Both the position numbers and the translations under genes were made by a program. A stretch of DNA of 64,000 bases from Psychromonas ingrahamii 37 (lineage in GTDB: Bacteria > Pseudomonadota > Gammaproteobacteria > Enterobacterales > Psychromonadaceae): the NCBI RefSeq assembly GCF_000015285.1, contig NC_008709.1, positions 620,001 to 684,000 on the forward strand, in the 5' to 3' direction. Positions 55,332-64,000 of this stretch are shown piece by piece. The notes below the pieces were generated by a model that was not told where the DNA came from, ran no database searches, and was given only the letters and a program-made list of their open reading frames with translations. Every line of letters starts with the position of its first letter. The first letter of the stretch is position 1.

Positions 55332-56666
55332 ATGGCCCAGTTCTTTAAAGCAGCACCCACAAATAGTATCAAAAATCATATTTTAAAAAACATAAAAGTT
55401 GAAAAATTAGATCACCGGGGACGTGGTTTAGCCTATTTTCAGAATAAACCTCTTTTTATTGATGGGGCGCTTGCAGGTGAATTACTTGAAGTACAAATTG
55501 TAGAAAGTAAAAAACGCTATAGCAAAGGGAAGATTAAAAAGATCATCAAGGCCAGTGAGTTAAGAATTACTGCCGCTTGTCCTCATTATCAGGAGTGCGG
55601 TGGCTGTGATCTGCAGCATCTAAACCAAGCTGCGCAGATCCAGATTAAATCAGATGGGCTATTATCATTATTTCAACGTTTTGCTAAAAAAGTACCGCAA
55701 CAACTGGAAAAACCGATTATTGATAAGGCATGGGAATATCGTCGTACAGCGCGTTTTGGTTTACAATTTGATAAAAAAAATAAACAGTTAAAAATGGGCC
55801 TTAGACGCGCCCAAAGTAATGAGCTTATCGACCAAAAAGTTTGCCCTGTATTATTACCTGAATTAGAGTGTTTAATTCCGCCCCTTAAAATATTATTAAA
55901 TAGCTTACAATGCAAAGCCCATTTAGGGCATGTGGAGCTGCTTTACGCAGATCAAGGTGCGGTGGTTTTATTACGTCATATGAAAACCTTAACCAGCCCG
56001 GATTTACAACTAATAACGGCTTTTTCAGCGCTACAAAAAGTGAACTTTTTTGGACAGGCTTCCTCTAACCAGTCTGTTTGTCTGGCCGGCGAGGCAAATC
56101 TAAGTTACCGGTTGCCGGAGTGGGATTGTTCCTTGAGTTTTACACCCACCGATTTTTTACAAGTAAACAGTGATATTAATAAAAAAATGGTCAGTCAGGC
56201 TATGCAGTGGCTCGCTTTAGAAAAAAACGACAGTGTCTTAGATCTTTTCTGCGGTTTAGGGAATTTCACTTTACCGATCGCGCGCCAGGTTGAATCGGTA
56301 GTGGGTATTGAAGGGGTTCAACAAATGGTGGACCGTGCAACGGCCAATGCACAATTAAATAATTTACAGAATGCCCGATTTTATCAAGCCGACTTAAGCG
56401 GCGAAAATCTTATCGAGCAGGAGTGGGCCAACCAAAACTTTAATAAGGTTTTATTAGATCCGGCGCGTGCTGGCGCGTTGGATTGTTTAGCTTTTATAGC
56501 ACAAAAAAAACCATCGCATATCCTCTATGTATCCTGTGATCCGCTGACCCTGGCCCGGGATAGTCAAGTGTTGCTTGATAAGGGTTATAAACTGGATAAA
56601 TTAGGTTTGTTGGACATGTTCCCGCAAACGGCTCATATGGAATCGATGGCACTGTTTACTGGTTAG
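55332..56666 (+). CDS. rlmD: 23S rRNA (uracil-1939-C5) methyltransferase
   Basis: Methylates U1939 of 23S rRNA with SAM. The 444-aa protein has an N-terminal TRAM domain (about 14-75), a 4Fe-4S cluster with Cys83, Cys89 and Cys92 in CPHYQECGGC plus the later KVCPVLL, SAM-binding LDLFCGLGNFTLPIA, and catalytic YVSCDPLTLARD. It is divergent from barA and followed by relA after 30 bp, as in E. coli. Confidence 0.96.
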   Translation: MAQFFKAAPTNSIKNHILKNIKVEKLDHRGRGLAYFQNKPLFIDGALAGELLEVQIVESKKRYSKGKIKKIIKASELRITAACPHYQECGGCDLQHLNQAAQIQIKSDGLLSLFQRFAKKVPQQLEKPIIDKAWEYRRTARFGLQFDKKNKQLKMGLRRAQSNELIDQKVCPVLLPELECLIPPLKILLNSLQCKAHLGHVELLYADQGAVVLLRHMKTLTSPDLQLITAFSALQKVNFFGQASSNQSVCLAGEANLSYRLPEWDCSLSFTPTDFLQVNSDINKKMVSQAMQWLALEKNDSVLDLFCGLGNFTLPIARQVESVVGIEGVQQMVDRATANAQLNNLQNARFYQADLSGENLIEQEWANQNFNKVLLDPARAGALDCLAFIAQKKPSHILYVSCDPLTLARDSQVLLDKGYKLDKLGLLDMFPQTAHMESMALFTG

Positions 56667-56696
56667 ATTTATTTTTATTTTTTGGAGTTTCTTTTA

Positions 56697-58910
56697 ATGG
56701 TTTCAGTCAGAGATACACATTTTTATCAAACCGCGCAAAAAAACCCTAAAAAATGGGTCACTACGTTAGGCTTAAGTAGCTCGGATCAAAGCAAATTATT
56801 AGACAATTACGAAAAAATTATCGCTTTATGCCTGAACAGTGAGCAGCATACCCTGTTGGAGTTAGGGACTGAAATGGTTGAGATTTTGGTCACTTTAAAC
56901 ATGGACATGGACACCTTAAATGCCGCACTGATTTTTCCTCTGCTTGACCATCAAATTATCAGTCAGGAGCAAGTGAATGAATGGTGGTCTAAGCGTGTTG
57001 CCAAACTGGTTAAGGGTGCGACGGATATGGAAGGTATTCGGGCATTACAAAATCAGGGAGGGTCGAATAACAATGCCGCACAAGTGGATAACTTACGTAA
57101 TATGTTACTGGCAATGGTCGATGATGTCCGTGCCGTTGTTATTAAATTGGCTGAACGGATCTGTTATTTACGGCAGATAAAAGGAGCAGATAAAGATAAA
57201 AGGCTGTTAGTCGCTAGTGAAATATCTTCGATTTATGCCCCGCTGGCAAATCGTTTAGGTATTGGACAGCTAAAATGGGAATTGGAAGACTTATCCTTTC
57301 GTTATTTAGAACCTGAAATTTATAAAAAAATAGCCAAACAGCTTGATGAAAAGCGTATCGATCGTGAACATTATATTGAAAATTTTGTTAACACCGTAAA
57401 AGATTCTCTGCAAGAGATGAATGTTGACGGTACGGCCTATGGGCGTCCCAAACATATCTACAGTATTTACCGCAAAATGCAGAAAAAGAATTTACAGTTT
57501 GAAGATCTTTATGATGTACGTGCGGTGCGGGTTGTGGTTGAAAAACTACAGGATTGTTATGCGGCTTTAGGTGCCATTCATACTCAGTGGCGCCATATTC
57601 CCAGTGAATTTGATGATTATATTGCCAATCCGAAAGCGAATGGCTACCAATCTATTCATACCGTCGTATTAGGGCCAGAAGGAAAAGCGGTTGAAGTGCA
57701 GATACGTACTCGAAAAATGCATGAAGATTCCGAATTGGGGGTTGCGGCTCACTGGAAATATAAAGAGGGCAGCGCTGGTGGAAAGGCCTCCAGCGGATAT
57801 GAAGAGAAAATAGCCTGGCTACGTAAAATACTCGCCTGGCAGGAGGATATTGCCGACAGTGAGGACTTAGTTGATGAGGTGCGCAGTCAAGTTTTTGATG
57901 ATCGTGTTTATGTTTTTACCCCCAAGGGTGAGGTGATAGATCTTCCCGCAGGAGCGACACCCCTTGATTTTGCCTATTACATACACAGTCAGGTCGGACA
58001 CCGCTGTATTGGTGCTAAAGTTGCCAACCATATTGTGCCTTTCACTTACCACTTAAAAACCGGTGATCAGGTTGAAATTCTCACTCAAAAAGAACCTAAT
58101 CCAAGTCGAGATTGGCTCAATCCTAATTTAGGTTATATTAATGCCCCGCGCGCCAGAAATAAGGTTTCATCCTGGTTTAGAAAACAAGATCGTGATAAAA
58201 ATGTCCAAGCGGGACGTGAGTTATTAGAAAATGAACTGGCTAAACTGAAACTGAAATTAAGTGATCTCCCTCCCGCAATAACACGTTTTAATGTGAGCTG
58301 TGTCGAGGATATTTTCGCCGGTGTGGGCAACGGTGATTTACGTATTAATCAGCTGCTAAACTTTTTAAATGATTACCACCACCAACAAACATTAGCTGAG
58401 CAAGATCAGGCGGCGTTAGAATCCTTAGCGAAGCGCAGTAGTTCTTTTGTTGCCAAACCCATTGGTGATAATATTACGATTCAGGGTGAAAGTAATTTAT
58501 TGCACAGTATCGCCCGTTGTTGTCAGCCCATTCCTGGAGAGCCTATTGAGGGGTATATCACCCAAGGGCGAGGAATTTCAGTGCATCGTAAAGCCTGCGA
58601 ACAATTGGCTGACTTGCGTGAGGCGAATCCAGAAAGGTTGGTTGAAGCATCTTGGGGGGATGCTAACTCGTCAGGTTATTCGTTAACACTTCGTCTGGAA
58701 GCCTTAGATCGGAGCGGCCTGCTAAGAGATGTATCGACGTTATTATCTAATGAAAAAGTAAATGTATTGGGCGTTAACAGTATGACTAATGTTAAAACTC
58801 AGACGGCCATTATTGATCTTGATTTAGAAATACATACGAGTGATAACATTGCCAAAATACAAAATAAAATCAAACAATTAAAAGATGTTTTACAGGTTAG
58901 ACGTTTGTAG
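56697..58910 (+). CDS. relA: GTP pyrophosphokinase RelA
   Basis: Makes (p)ppGpp on stalled ribosomes during amino-acid starvation. The 737-aa protein has an inactive HD-type hydrolase region (about 30-190), the synthetase domain with YGRPKHIYSIYRKMQ and ANPKANGYQSIHTVV, a TGS domain (about 400-465, VYVFTPKGEVIDLPAGATP), the zinc-finger region ARCCQPIPGE and a C-terminal ACT domain. The ATG at 56697 is used, with GGAG nine bases upstream; an in-frame TTG five codons earlier overlaps it. rlmD-relA is the E. coli order, but mazEF does not follow. Confidence 0.97.
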   Translation: MVSVRDTHFYQTAQKNPKKWVTTLGLSSSDQSKLLDNYEKIIALCLNSEQHTLLELGTEMVEILVTLNMDMDTLNAALIFPLLDHQIISQEQVNEWWSKRVAKLVKGATDMEGIRALQNQGGSNNNAAQVDNLRNMLLAMVDDVRAVVIKLAERICYLRQIKGADKDKRLLVASEISSIYAPLANRLGIGQLKWELEDLSFRYLEPEIYKKIAKQLDEKRIDREHYIENFVNTVKDSLQEMNVDGTAYGRPKHIYSIYRKMQKKNLQFEDLYDVRAVRVVVEKLQDCYAALGAIHTQWRHIPSEFDDYIANPKANGYQSIHTVVLGPEGKAVEVQIRTRKMHEDSELGVAAHWKYKEGSAGGKASSGYEEKIAWLRKILAWQEDIADSEDLVDEVRSQVFDDRVYVFTPKGEVIDLPAGATPLDFAYYIHSQVGHRCIGAKVANHIVPFTYHLKTGDQVEILTQKEPNPSRDWLNPNLGYINAPRARNKVSSWFRKQDRDKNVQAGRELLENELAKLKLKLSDLPPAITRFNVSCVEDIFAGVGNGDLRINQLLNFLNDYHHQQTLAEQDQAALESLAKRSSSFVAKPIGDNITIQGESNLLHSIARCCQPIPGEPIEGYITQGRGISVHRKACEQLADLREANPERLVEASWGDANSSGYSLTLRLEALDRSGLLRDVSTLLSNEKVNVLGVNSMTNVKTQTAIIDLDLEIHTSDNIAKIQNKIKQLKDVLQVRRL

Positions 58911-58918
58911 TGAATGAA

Positions 58919-58941
58919 CTCCTCCTGTGTGCCAGGGGGAG
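58919..58941 (+). terminator. Hairpin after relA
   Basis: CTCCTCCTG - TGTGC - CAGGGGGAG has a 9-bp stem with one mismatch. Only TAATAGTATAAT follows, so it may be a weak terminator. From 58942 to 59163 I see only decayed or non-coding sequence. Confidence 0.45.
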
Positions 58942-59163
58942 TAATAGTATAATAGAATTTATTGGCAGAAATGTTTTTGCATAGCAGCTTGTTGCCCGCT
59001 AGATAAGGCGCGCAGAGAACGTTCTTTATTGGTATTAGGCTGATATAAGGACTATTACGCTGCTTCATAATCATGACCCCTTTATTTCTTATCTGCTAAA
59101 GATTCTAATAGCATCATCAGGGGCGATATTCGCGAACCAGCAGCAGAGGTGCGATAGTCAGCC

Positions 59164-60753
59164 CTAAGATTTGGTTTTGTGTTTTTTATACTTGGAAGAT
59201 AAAAACAATCCAAGAAGCACCAATAAACAGTATAAATAAAGGGGGTAGGAGCCGGCATATTGATAGGGCGTTTGACCAAAAGTCGGCTGAATTTTTTTAC
59301 TTAAAACAGCTGCTACATTAACTGGTAATCTGCCCAGTTCATTGCCTGATGCATCGAAAATCGCGGTTACGCCATTATTGGTGGAACGTAAAAGCGGGCG
59401 AGCAAACTCGATAGCGCGCATTCTTGCTATCTGTAAATGTTGATCCGGTCCAATCGAATTACCAAACCAGGCATCATTACTGACCGTTAAAAGAACCCCG
59501 GTTTTTTCGCCTATATTTTTGCGTAACAGTTCGGGAAAAGCGATTTCATAACAGATCGCGGCGGCAATAGATACCTGCTCTGTTTGTAAGTTATTTTGTA
59601 GTTGCGTACCACGCTGGAAACTTGACATAGGTAAGTTAAAATAGGGGGCAAGCGGACGTAATAACTTCTCGAAAGGAACAAATTCTCCAATCGGCAGTAG
59701 ATGGTGCTTTTGATAGCGATTTTCACTCTGTAATGAATAACCTTGTCGCTGGGGCAATTGTTGATTAGGTAATTTTCCTAAGGTAACGATCGAGTTGTAA
59801 TAACTATCGGTTTTTGATTCATAACCAATAATTCCCGTCATCAGCGTTTTATTTTTTGCCGCTAAGTCAGCCGATAAAGGTTGCAGAAATGCCTGCACAT
59901 TAACATCTAAGGCTGCGATGGCGGATTCTGGCCAAATTATCAGCTCAGTTTGGTCGTCGAGTCCCGTTTCACTGAGAGCTGAATACTTCTGCAGGGAAGG
60001 GGATAACTGTTCTTTTTTCCATTTTTCATTCTGATCAATATTACCCTGCACCAGTGATACGTTGATTGAGGGTTGCGCTATGGTGTATTGCTGTTGTTGT
60101 AAAATAAAACCACTTATCAACAGCGCACTGATTACCGAGAGGCTTAAGCCGATTTTTTGTTTCTGGATAAGTAAAGTCAGTGCGCCGCAAATCACCATTA
60201 CAGCAAGGGTGATGCCTTGTACGCCTAATACGGGTGCGAAGCCGACTAAGGGAGTATCTGCATGACTGTAGCCCAAATATGCCCAGGGGAAACCGGTTAG
60301 GACATAACCTCGAAACCAGTCGGAAATTAACCAGAAGACGGGTATCAGTAAAAGATAACGCTGTGTGTCAGACACCCCTGATAAGCGGGTGCTCGCCCAT
60401 AAGGCAAGGCTTGGATAAATCGCCAGATAGGCACATAATAATACGATTAAAAGCGCACTGACAATTTTTGGCATGCCGCCATAGAGATCCATGCTGACAT
60501 AAATCCAACACAAGGTTGCAATTAAGCTTGAGATGCTAAAAATAAAGCTAACTAAAAAATAACGTCGGGTGCTTTTTTGTAACTGTTTCTGTAAAAGAAA
60601 AAAACCAACAAAAGTGGGATAAATCACCCACCACTGCTCAAAAGGGGCAAAAGCAAAAACCTGAACGGCACCTAAAATACAGGCAACAAAAAGTTGTCCA
60701 TAAAGGTGCTTGGTTAAATTATCTATTTTTTTAATCAAAACAGGATCACTCAA
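59164..60753 (-). CDS. lnt: Apolipoprotein N-acyltransferase
   Basis: Adds the third acyl chain to lipoproteins in the inner membrane, the last step before Lol sorting. The 529-aa protein has about seven N-terminal membrane segments and a periplasmic nitrilase domain with catalytic Glu in WPESAI, Lys in YQKHHLLPIGEFVPF and Cys in AAAICYEIAFPE, and a C-terminal anchor. The start is TTG at 60753, overlapping the corC stop by eight bases, which indicates translational coupling. It is the last gene of the minus-strand cluster. Confidence 0.95.
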   Translation of the reverse strand: MSDPVLIKKIDNLTKHLYGQLFVACILGAVQVFAFAPFEQWWVIYPTFVGFFLLQKQLQKSTRRYFLVSFIFSISSLIATLCWIYVSMDLYGGMPKIVSALLIVLLCAYLAIYPSLALWASTRLSGVSDTQRYLLLIPVFWLISDWFRGYVLTGFPWAYLGYSHADTPLVGFAPVLGVQGITLAVMVICGALTLLIQKQKIGLSLSVISALLISGFILQQQQYTIAQPSINVSLVQGNIDQNEKWKKEQLSPSLQKYSALSETGLDDQTELIIWPESAIAALDVNVQAFLQPLSADLAAKNKTLMTGIIGYESKTDSYYNSIVTLGKLPNQQLPQRQGYSLQSENRYQKHHLLPIGEFVPFEKLLRPLAPYFNLPMSSFQRGTQLQNNLQTEQVSIAAAICYEIAFPELLRKNIGEKTGVLLTVSNDAWFGNSIGPDQHLQIARMRAIEFARPLLRSTNNGVTAIFDASGNELGRLPVNVAAVLSKKIQPTFGQTPYQYAGSYPLYLYCLLVLLGLFLSSKYKKHKTKS

Positions 60754-61606
60754 TACTGCTTAATTCTTTAGGAATCAGTACCTGCAGTTGTATTAAGCGG
60801 CGTTTTTCACTAATAGTGACTTTGAATTGATGCTCATCAATAGTGATCCTTTCACCGCGGCGGGGAAGGTGGCCTAATTCATGGATAATAAAACCAGCAA
60901 CGGTATCTTGTCCTTCAATATCAAATGAGGTGGAAAAAAAGTTATTAAACTTCTCAATGGATGTCATGGCATTAACCACATAAGTTCTTTTACCAATCTG
61001 ACGGATATCATCCTCTTCTTGATCGTCAAATTCATCTTCAATTTCACCCACTATCACTTCTAAAATATCTTCGATGGTCACCAGCCCTGATACGCCACCG
61101 TACTCATCAACGACAATCGCCATGTGGTAGCGTTGACTGCGAAACTCTTTTAATAAAGTTCCTAAGCGTTTACTTTCAGGAACAACGACGGCTTCCCTGA
61201 GTATATCTTCAATTTTAAACTCATTTGCTTCACTGCTGAAACCAAATCTAATCAAATCCTTGGCCAGCAAAAGACCGACTATATGGTCTTTATCTTCGGT
61301 TATCACCGGAAAGCGAGAATGTGCGGAATCGATAATTTTCGGCAGGAATTCATTGACGCTTTGATGCAGACCTAAGGTGGTCATTTGTGAACGCGGGATC
61401 ATAATGTCACGGACACGTAATTTTGATACATCTAAAACGCCTTTAATCATCTCTCGGGTTTGTTGATCGATAATCTGGCGCGATTTAGCACCTTGAATCA
61501 CATCCAGTAATTCTTGTTGAGTTTGTGGCTCGCCCTGGAAAAGATTACTAATTTTATCGAATAGTCCTATTTTATCTGATGATGTTTGTGCTTTATCGTC
61601 GGGCAT
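60746..61606 (-). CDS. corC: CorC/YbeX-type CBS-domain protein
   Basis: A cytoplasmic protein of the CorC/HlyC family, linked to magnesium and cobalt efflux and to ribosome quality. The 286-aa protein has two CBS domains (about 65-190, with VRDIMIPRSQM and VVDEYGGVSGLVTIEDILE) and a C-terminal transporter-associated CorC domain (about 205-280, AGFIIHELGHLPRRGE). E. coli CorC is 292 aa. It lies nine bases after ybeY and overlaps lnt. Confidence 0.95.
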   Translation of the reverse strand: MPDDKAQTSSDKIGLFDKISNLFQGEPQTQQELLDVIQGAKSRQIIDQQTREMIKGVLDVSKLRVRDIMIPRSQMTTLGLHQSVNEFLPKIIDSAHSRFPVITEDKDHIVGLLLAKDLIRFGFSSEANEFKIEDILREAVVVPESKRLGTLLKEFRSQRYHMAIVVDEYGGVSGLVTIEDILEVIVGEIEDEFDDQEEDDIRQIGKRTYVVNAMTSIEKFNNFFSTSFDIEGQDTVAGFIIHELGHLPRRGERITIDEHQFKVTISEKRRLIQLQVLIPKELSSIE

Positions 61607-61615
61607 TAATTTTAT

Positions 61616-62092
61616 TTACTCTTTTTCACTTAAGTAAGGGTCTGTAAAACCAAGTTCGGTTAACAGTTTTGTCTCTAAACTTTCCATTTCAACTGCTTCG
61701 GCTTGCTCAATATGATCATAACCCAGCAGATGCAGGGTACTATGAATAGACATATGAGCCCAATGTGCAGTTAAGGATTTGCCCTGCAGTTTTGCCTCAC
61801 TTTCCACCACCTCTTTGCAGATAATCAGATCACCGAGTAATGGCAAGGTAAGCCCAGGGGGATTTTGAAAAGGAAAAGCGAGTACATTAGTGGTTTTGCT
61901 TATATTTCGATATTGGTGGTTTAGCTGCATAATTTCATCTTGATCAACAATACGGACCGTTAATTCCGCTTCTTCCCGATGACTTTCTGAACCACCTAAT
62001 ATAGCCGCTTCAATCCATTTCTCAAAGGATGCCGGCATTGGGAGGTCATTAGGATCAGAGCAGGCAATTTGTAAATCGACATATAATTGCAT
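61616..62092 (-). CDS. ybeY: Endoribonuclease YbeY (rRNA maturation)
   Basis: A zinc-dependent single-strand endoribonuclease involved in 16S rRNA 3' processing and ribosome quality control. The 158-aa protein has the three-histidine metal motif HSTLHLLGYDH and the conserved TNVLAFPF. Its ATG overlaps the ybeZ stop by one base (TAATG), so the two are translationally coupled. The cluster order is as in E. coli. Confidence 0.97.
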   Translation of the reverse strand: MQLYVDLQIACSDPNDLPMPASFEKWIEAAILGGSESHREEAELTVRIVDQDEIMQLNHQYRNISKTTNVLAFPFQNPPGLTLPLLGDLIICKEVVESEAKLQGKSLTAHWAHMSIHSTLHLLGYDHIEQAEAVEMESLETKLLTELGFTDPYLSEKE

Positions 62093-63120
62093 TATTTTTT
62101 TTCCACTTTAGCGGCTTTTATTTCTGCTGTATGCTCAAAGGCTTCATAGGCTTTAACGATACGGGCAACAACCGGATGGCGCACTATATCATCGGCCAGG
62201 AAAAAATTAAAACTGACCTCTTCAACATTCGCCAGTACCTCAATCGCATGGCGCAAACCCGACTTTTGATGGCGCGGTAAATCAATTTGGGTGATGTCAC
62301 CGGTAATCACCGCCGTCGAGTTAAAGCCGATGCGGGTTAAAAACATCTTCATCTGTTCAATCGTTGTATTTTGGCTCTCATCCAAAATTATAAAGGCATC
62401 ATTTAGCGTACGGCCGCGCATATACGCTAGAGGGGCTATTTCAATAACCTTTTTTTCAATCAATTTTTCTACTTTTTCAAAACCCAGCATTTCGAACAGT
62501 GCGTCATAAAGAGGACGCAAATAAGGATCCACTTTTTGTGATAAATCCCCGGGTAAAAATCCTAATTTTTCACCTGCTTCAACCGCAGGGCGGGTCAAAA
62601 GAATACGCCGTACTTCCTGGCGTTCTAACGCTTCAATGGCACAGGCGACGGCTAAATAGGTTTTACCTGTTCCGGCTGGACCTACGCCAAAACTAATGTC
62701 GCTCTTTAAAATGTTGCTCACATAGTTAGTTTGATTTTCACTGCGCGGTTTAATAATGCCGCGTTTGGTTTTAATCGACAGACTTTGAGTGGATGTTTGA
62801 TCGATGGATTTTACTTCTAATAAACGGTGAGTCGAGATAAGGTTTTGCAGGGCGAGATGCACATCATCTGCCGATAACGAAGGTATTTTACCTTTGACAG
62901 GCAAGGTCTCCAGATATAATTCCTGTAAAAGTTCGCTGCAGGCTTGGGCATAACGATGTTCGCCGATAATCTGAAAGTTTTCATTTTTATAAATTATTTC
63001 AAGTCCTAAGCGGCGTTCTACTTGTTTGATATTGTCATCAAATGCGCCACATAATATCGCTAAGCGTTTTATGTCGGCAGGCACTAAGTCAATATAGACG
63101 GTAGTCAGTTTGGTAGTCAA
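62092..63120 (-). CDS. ybeZ: PhoH-like ATPase YbeZ
   Basis: A PhoH-family RNA helicase-like ATPase that works with YbeY. The 342-aa protein has Walker A GPAGTGKTYLA (about 148-158), Walker B AFIILDESQNTT and TGDITQIDLP. The start appears to be TTG at 63120, with AAGG ten bases upstream. Length matches E. coli YbeZ (346 aa). Confidence 0.95.
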   Translation of the reverse strand: MTTKLTTVYIDLVPADIKRLAILCGAFDDNIKQVERRLGLEIIYKNENFQIIGEHRYAQACSELLQELYLETLPVKGKIPSLSADDVHLALQNLISTHRLLEVKSIDQTSTQSLSIKTKRGIIKPRSENQTNYVSNILKSDISFGVGPAGTGKTYLAVACAIEALERQEVRRILLTRPAVEAGEKLGFLPGDLSQKVDPYLRPLYDALFEMLGFEKVEKLIEKKVIEIAPLAYMRGRTLNDAFIILDESQNTTIEQMKMFLTRIGFNSTAVITGDITQIDLPRHQKSGLRHAIEVLANVEEVSFNFFLADDIVRHPVVARIVKAYEAFEHTAEIKAAKVEKK

Positions 63121-63241
63121 ATTAGTTAAACCTTAAATTAAGCAGTTAAATGATTCTTCGCAGGAGAAGCCTAAAGCTTCAGCATGTTTTTCTGAGTCCC
63201 CTGAGGGAGCTTTTGAAAGCATTAATCTTGATAAACTTTAT

Positions 63242-63282
63242 ATCAACAAAACTAACCTATTAATAGGGTTAGTTTTGTTGAT
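63242..63282. other. Long perfect hairpin between miaB and ybeZ
   Basis: ATCAACAAAACTAACC and GGTTAGTTTTGTTGAT form a 16-bp stem with a 9-nt loop that is itself partly palindromic. It begins nine bases after the miaB stop. No T-run follows on the minus strand, so it may protect or process the miaB-ybeZ transcript rather than end it. Confidence 0.7.
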
Positions 63283-63290
63283 TAAGCCAA

Positions 63291-64000
63291 TTAGGCAGGA
63301 ATATAGCTGTTAACAGCTGATTTGTTTTCATGTTTGTTAACAATATCACTCGGGCGAATTGATTCACGCAGGTTCATTTCTGCTTCTCCACGGATGAATT
63401 TCCCACGGATTGAGTTAGTATGAACTTCCGTTATTTCTACATCAACAAAGCCGCCAATGGAACGATGGTCACCCTCAAAGTTAACAATACGGTTGTTTTC
63501 AGTACGACCGCATAATTCCATAATATTTTTACGTGAAGGTCCTTCAACTAAAATACGCTGAACGCTGCCCACCATTTTCCGGCCAATGCCCTGCGATTGC
63601 TGCTGAATTCTGTCCTGCAGAATTGCCAGGCGCTGTTTTTTAGTTTCCAGAGTCACATCATCGGGCATATCAGCCGCTGGTGTGCCCGGACGCTGACTAT
63701 AAATAAAGCTATAGCTGGTATCAAAATTAATATATTTAATCAGATCCATGGTTTGCTCAAAATCGTGATCGGTTTCATTCGGGAAGCCAATAATAAAATC
63801 GGAGCTGACGGTGAGTTCCGGGCGGACTTGTAATAAACGCGCTATTTGATCTTTGTACTGGGCAACGGTATGACCCCGTTTCATTGCCGCTAGTATTCTA
63901 TCCGAACCCGCTTGTACGGGTAAATGTAAGAAATTGACCAGTTCCGGTGTATCTTCATAGACGGCGATAATTTCATCGCTAAAATCAATCGGATTACTGG
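63291..64000 (-). CDS. miaB: tRNA-2-methylthio-N6-dimethylallyladenosine synthase MiaB (N-terminus cut by window edge)
   Basis: A radical-SAM methylthiotransferase that modifies A37 of tRNAs reading UNN codons. The visible 235 codons cover the C-terminal part of the radical-SAM domain ([41 protein letters not shown]) and the TRAM domain (about the last 80 residues, with [10 protein letters not shown] and [11 protein letters not shown]). The frame is open to position 64000; an internal Met at 63884 is not the start. It is the first gene of the miaB-ybeZ-ybeY-corC-lnt cluster. Confidence 0.96.
   Translation of the reverse strand, partial: SNPIDFSDEIIAVYEDTPELVNFLHLPVQAGSDRILAAMKRGHTVAQYKDQIARLLQVRPELTVSSDFIIGFPNETDHDFEQTMDLIKYINFDTSYSFIYSQRPGTPAADMPDDVTLETKKQRLAILQDRIQQQSQGIGRKMVGSVQRILVEGPSRKNIMELCGRTENNRIVNFEGDHRSIGGFVDVEITEVHTNSIRGKFIRGEAEMNLRESIRPSDIVNKHENKSAVNSYIPA

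Overview
The window looks like a piece of the main chromosome of a marine, cold-adapted gammaproteobacterium close to Psychromonas. That is an inference from modest GC content, Enterobacteria/Vibrio-like synteny, a Vibrio-style divergent ThyA, and dispersed repeats with ATACCAAWT-type ends. No phage, plasmid backbone, CRISPR array or intact insertion sequence was seen. The window cuts nagC on the left (positions 1-663) and miaB on the right (63291-64000).

Layout. (a) 1-5121: N-acetylglucosamine uptake and catabolism, with nagB-nagA-nagC on the minus strand and nagE divergent; NagE imports and phosphorylates GlcNAc, NagA deacetylates it, NagB makes fructose-6-P, NagC regulates. (b) 5231-8697: glnS and an orphan pilU, separated by the remains of a two-component system. 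(c) 8900-10348: a tRNA-Asp array (five intact genes plus decayed copies) behind one strong promoter. (d) 10552-15125: dnaQ/rnhA/yafS/gloB/mltD in the same order as E. coli, including the neighbouring tRNA-Asp. (e) 15193-26125: a CBM48/E-set protein, mutH, rppH-ptsP, sstT, lgt-thyA, gor, an alphaproteobacterial-type serC, and tRNA-Trp.

(f) 26126-43441 is the accessory part. It holds two large PAS/GGDEF/EAL cyclic-di-GMP proteins, a lone PEP-CTERM protein, a seven-repeat FG-GAP surface protein, a luciferase-like monooxygenase, a YegD-type Hsp70, GTP cyclohydrolase II and a pirin. Decayed genes lie among them: an IS91-type transposase tail, a metallophosphoesterase with a stop and a frameshift, a carboxymuconolactone-decarboxylase tail and a YhaJ-like LysR regulator.

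(g) 43442-64000 is again conserved core: yqjG, treB-treC with two LacI/TreR-type operators, ispB divergent from rplU-rpmA, obgE, barA divergent from rlmD-relA, and the lnt-corC-ybeY-ybeZ-miaB cluster on the minus strand.

The clearest oddities are local duplications at gene edges (four 89-bp copies covering the barA start, three 84-bp copies covering the ispB end, a 118-bp direct repeat inside the tRNA-Asp array), a family of small MITE-like elements in intergenic regions, and the gene remnants. I found no convincing new multi-gene system. The best leads are the duplicated barA leader, the decaying tRNA array and a tandem pair of DnaA boxes upstream of rppH.
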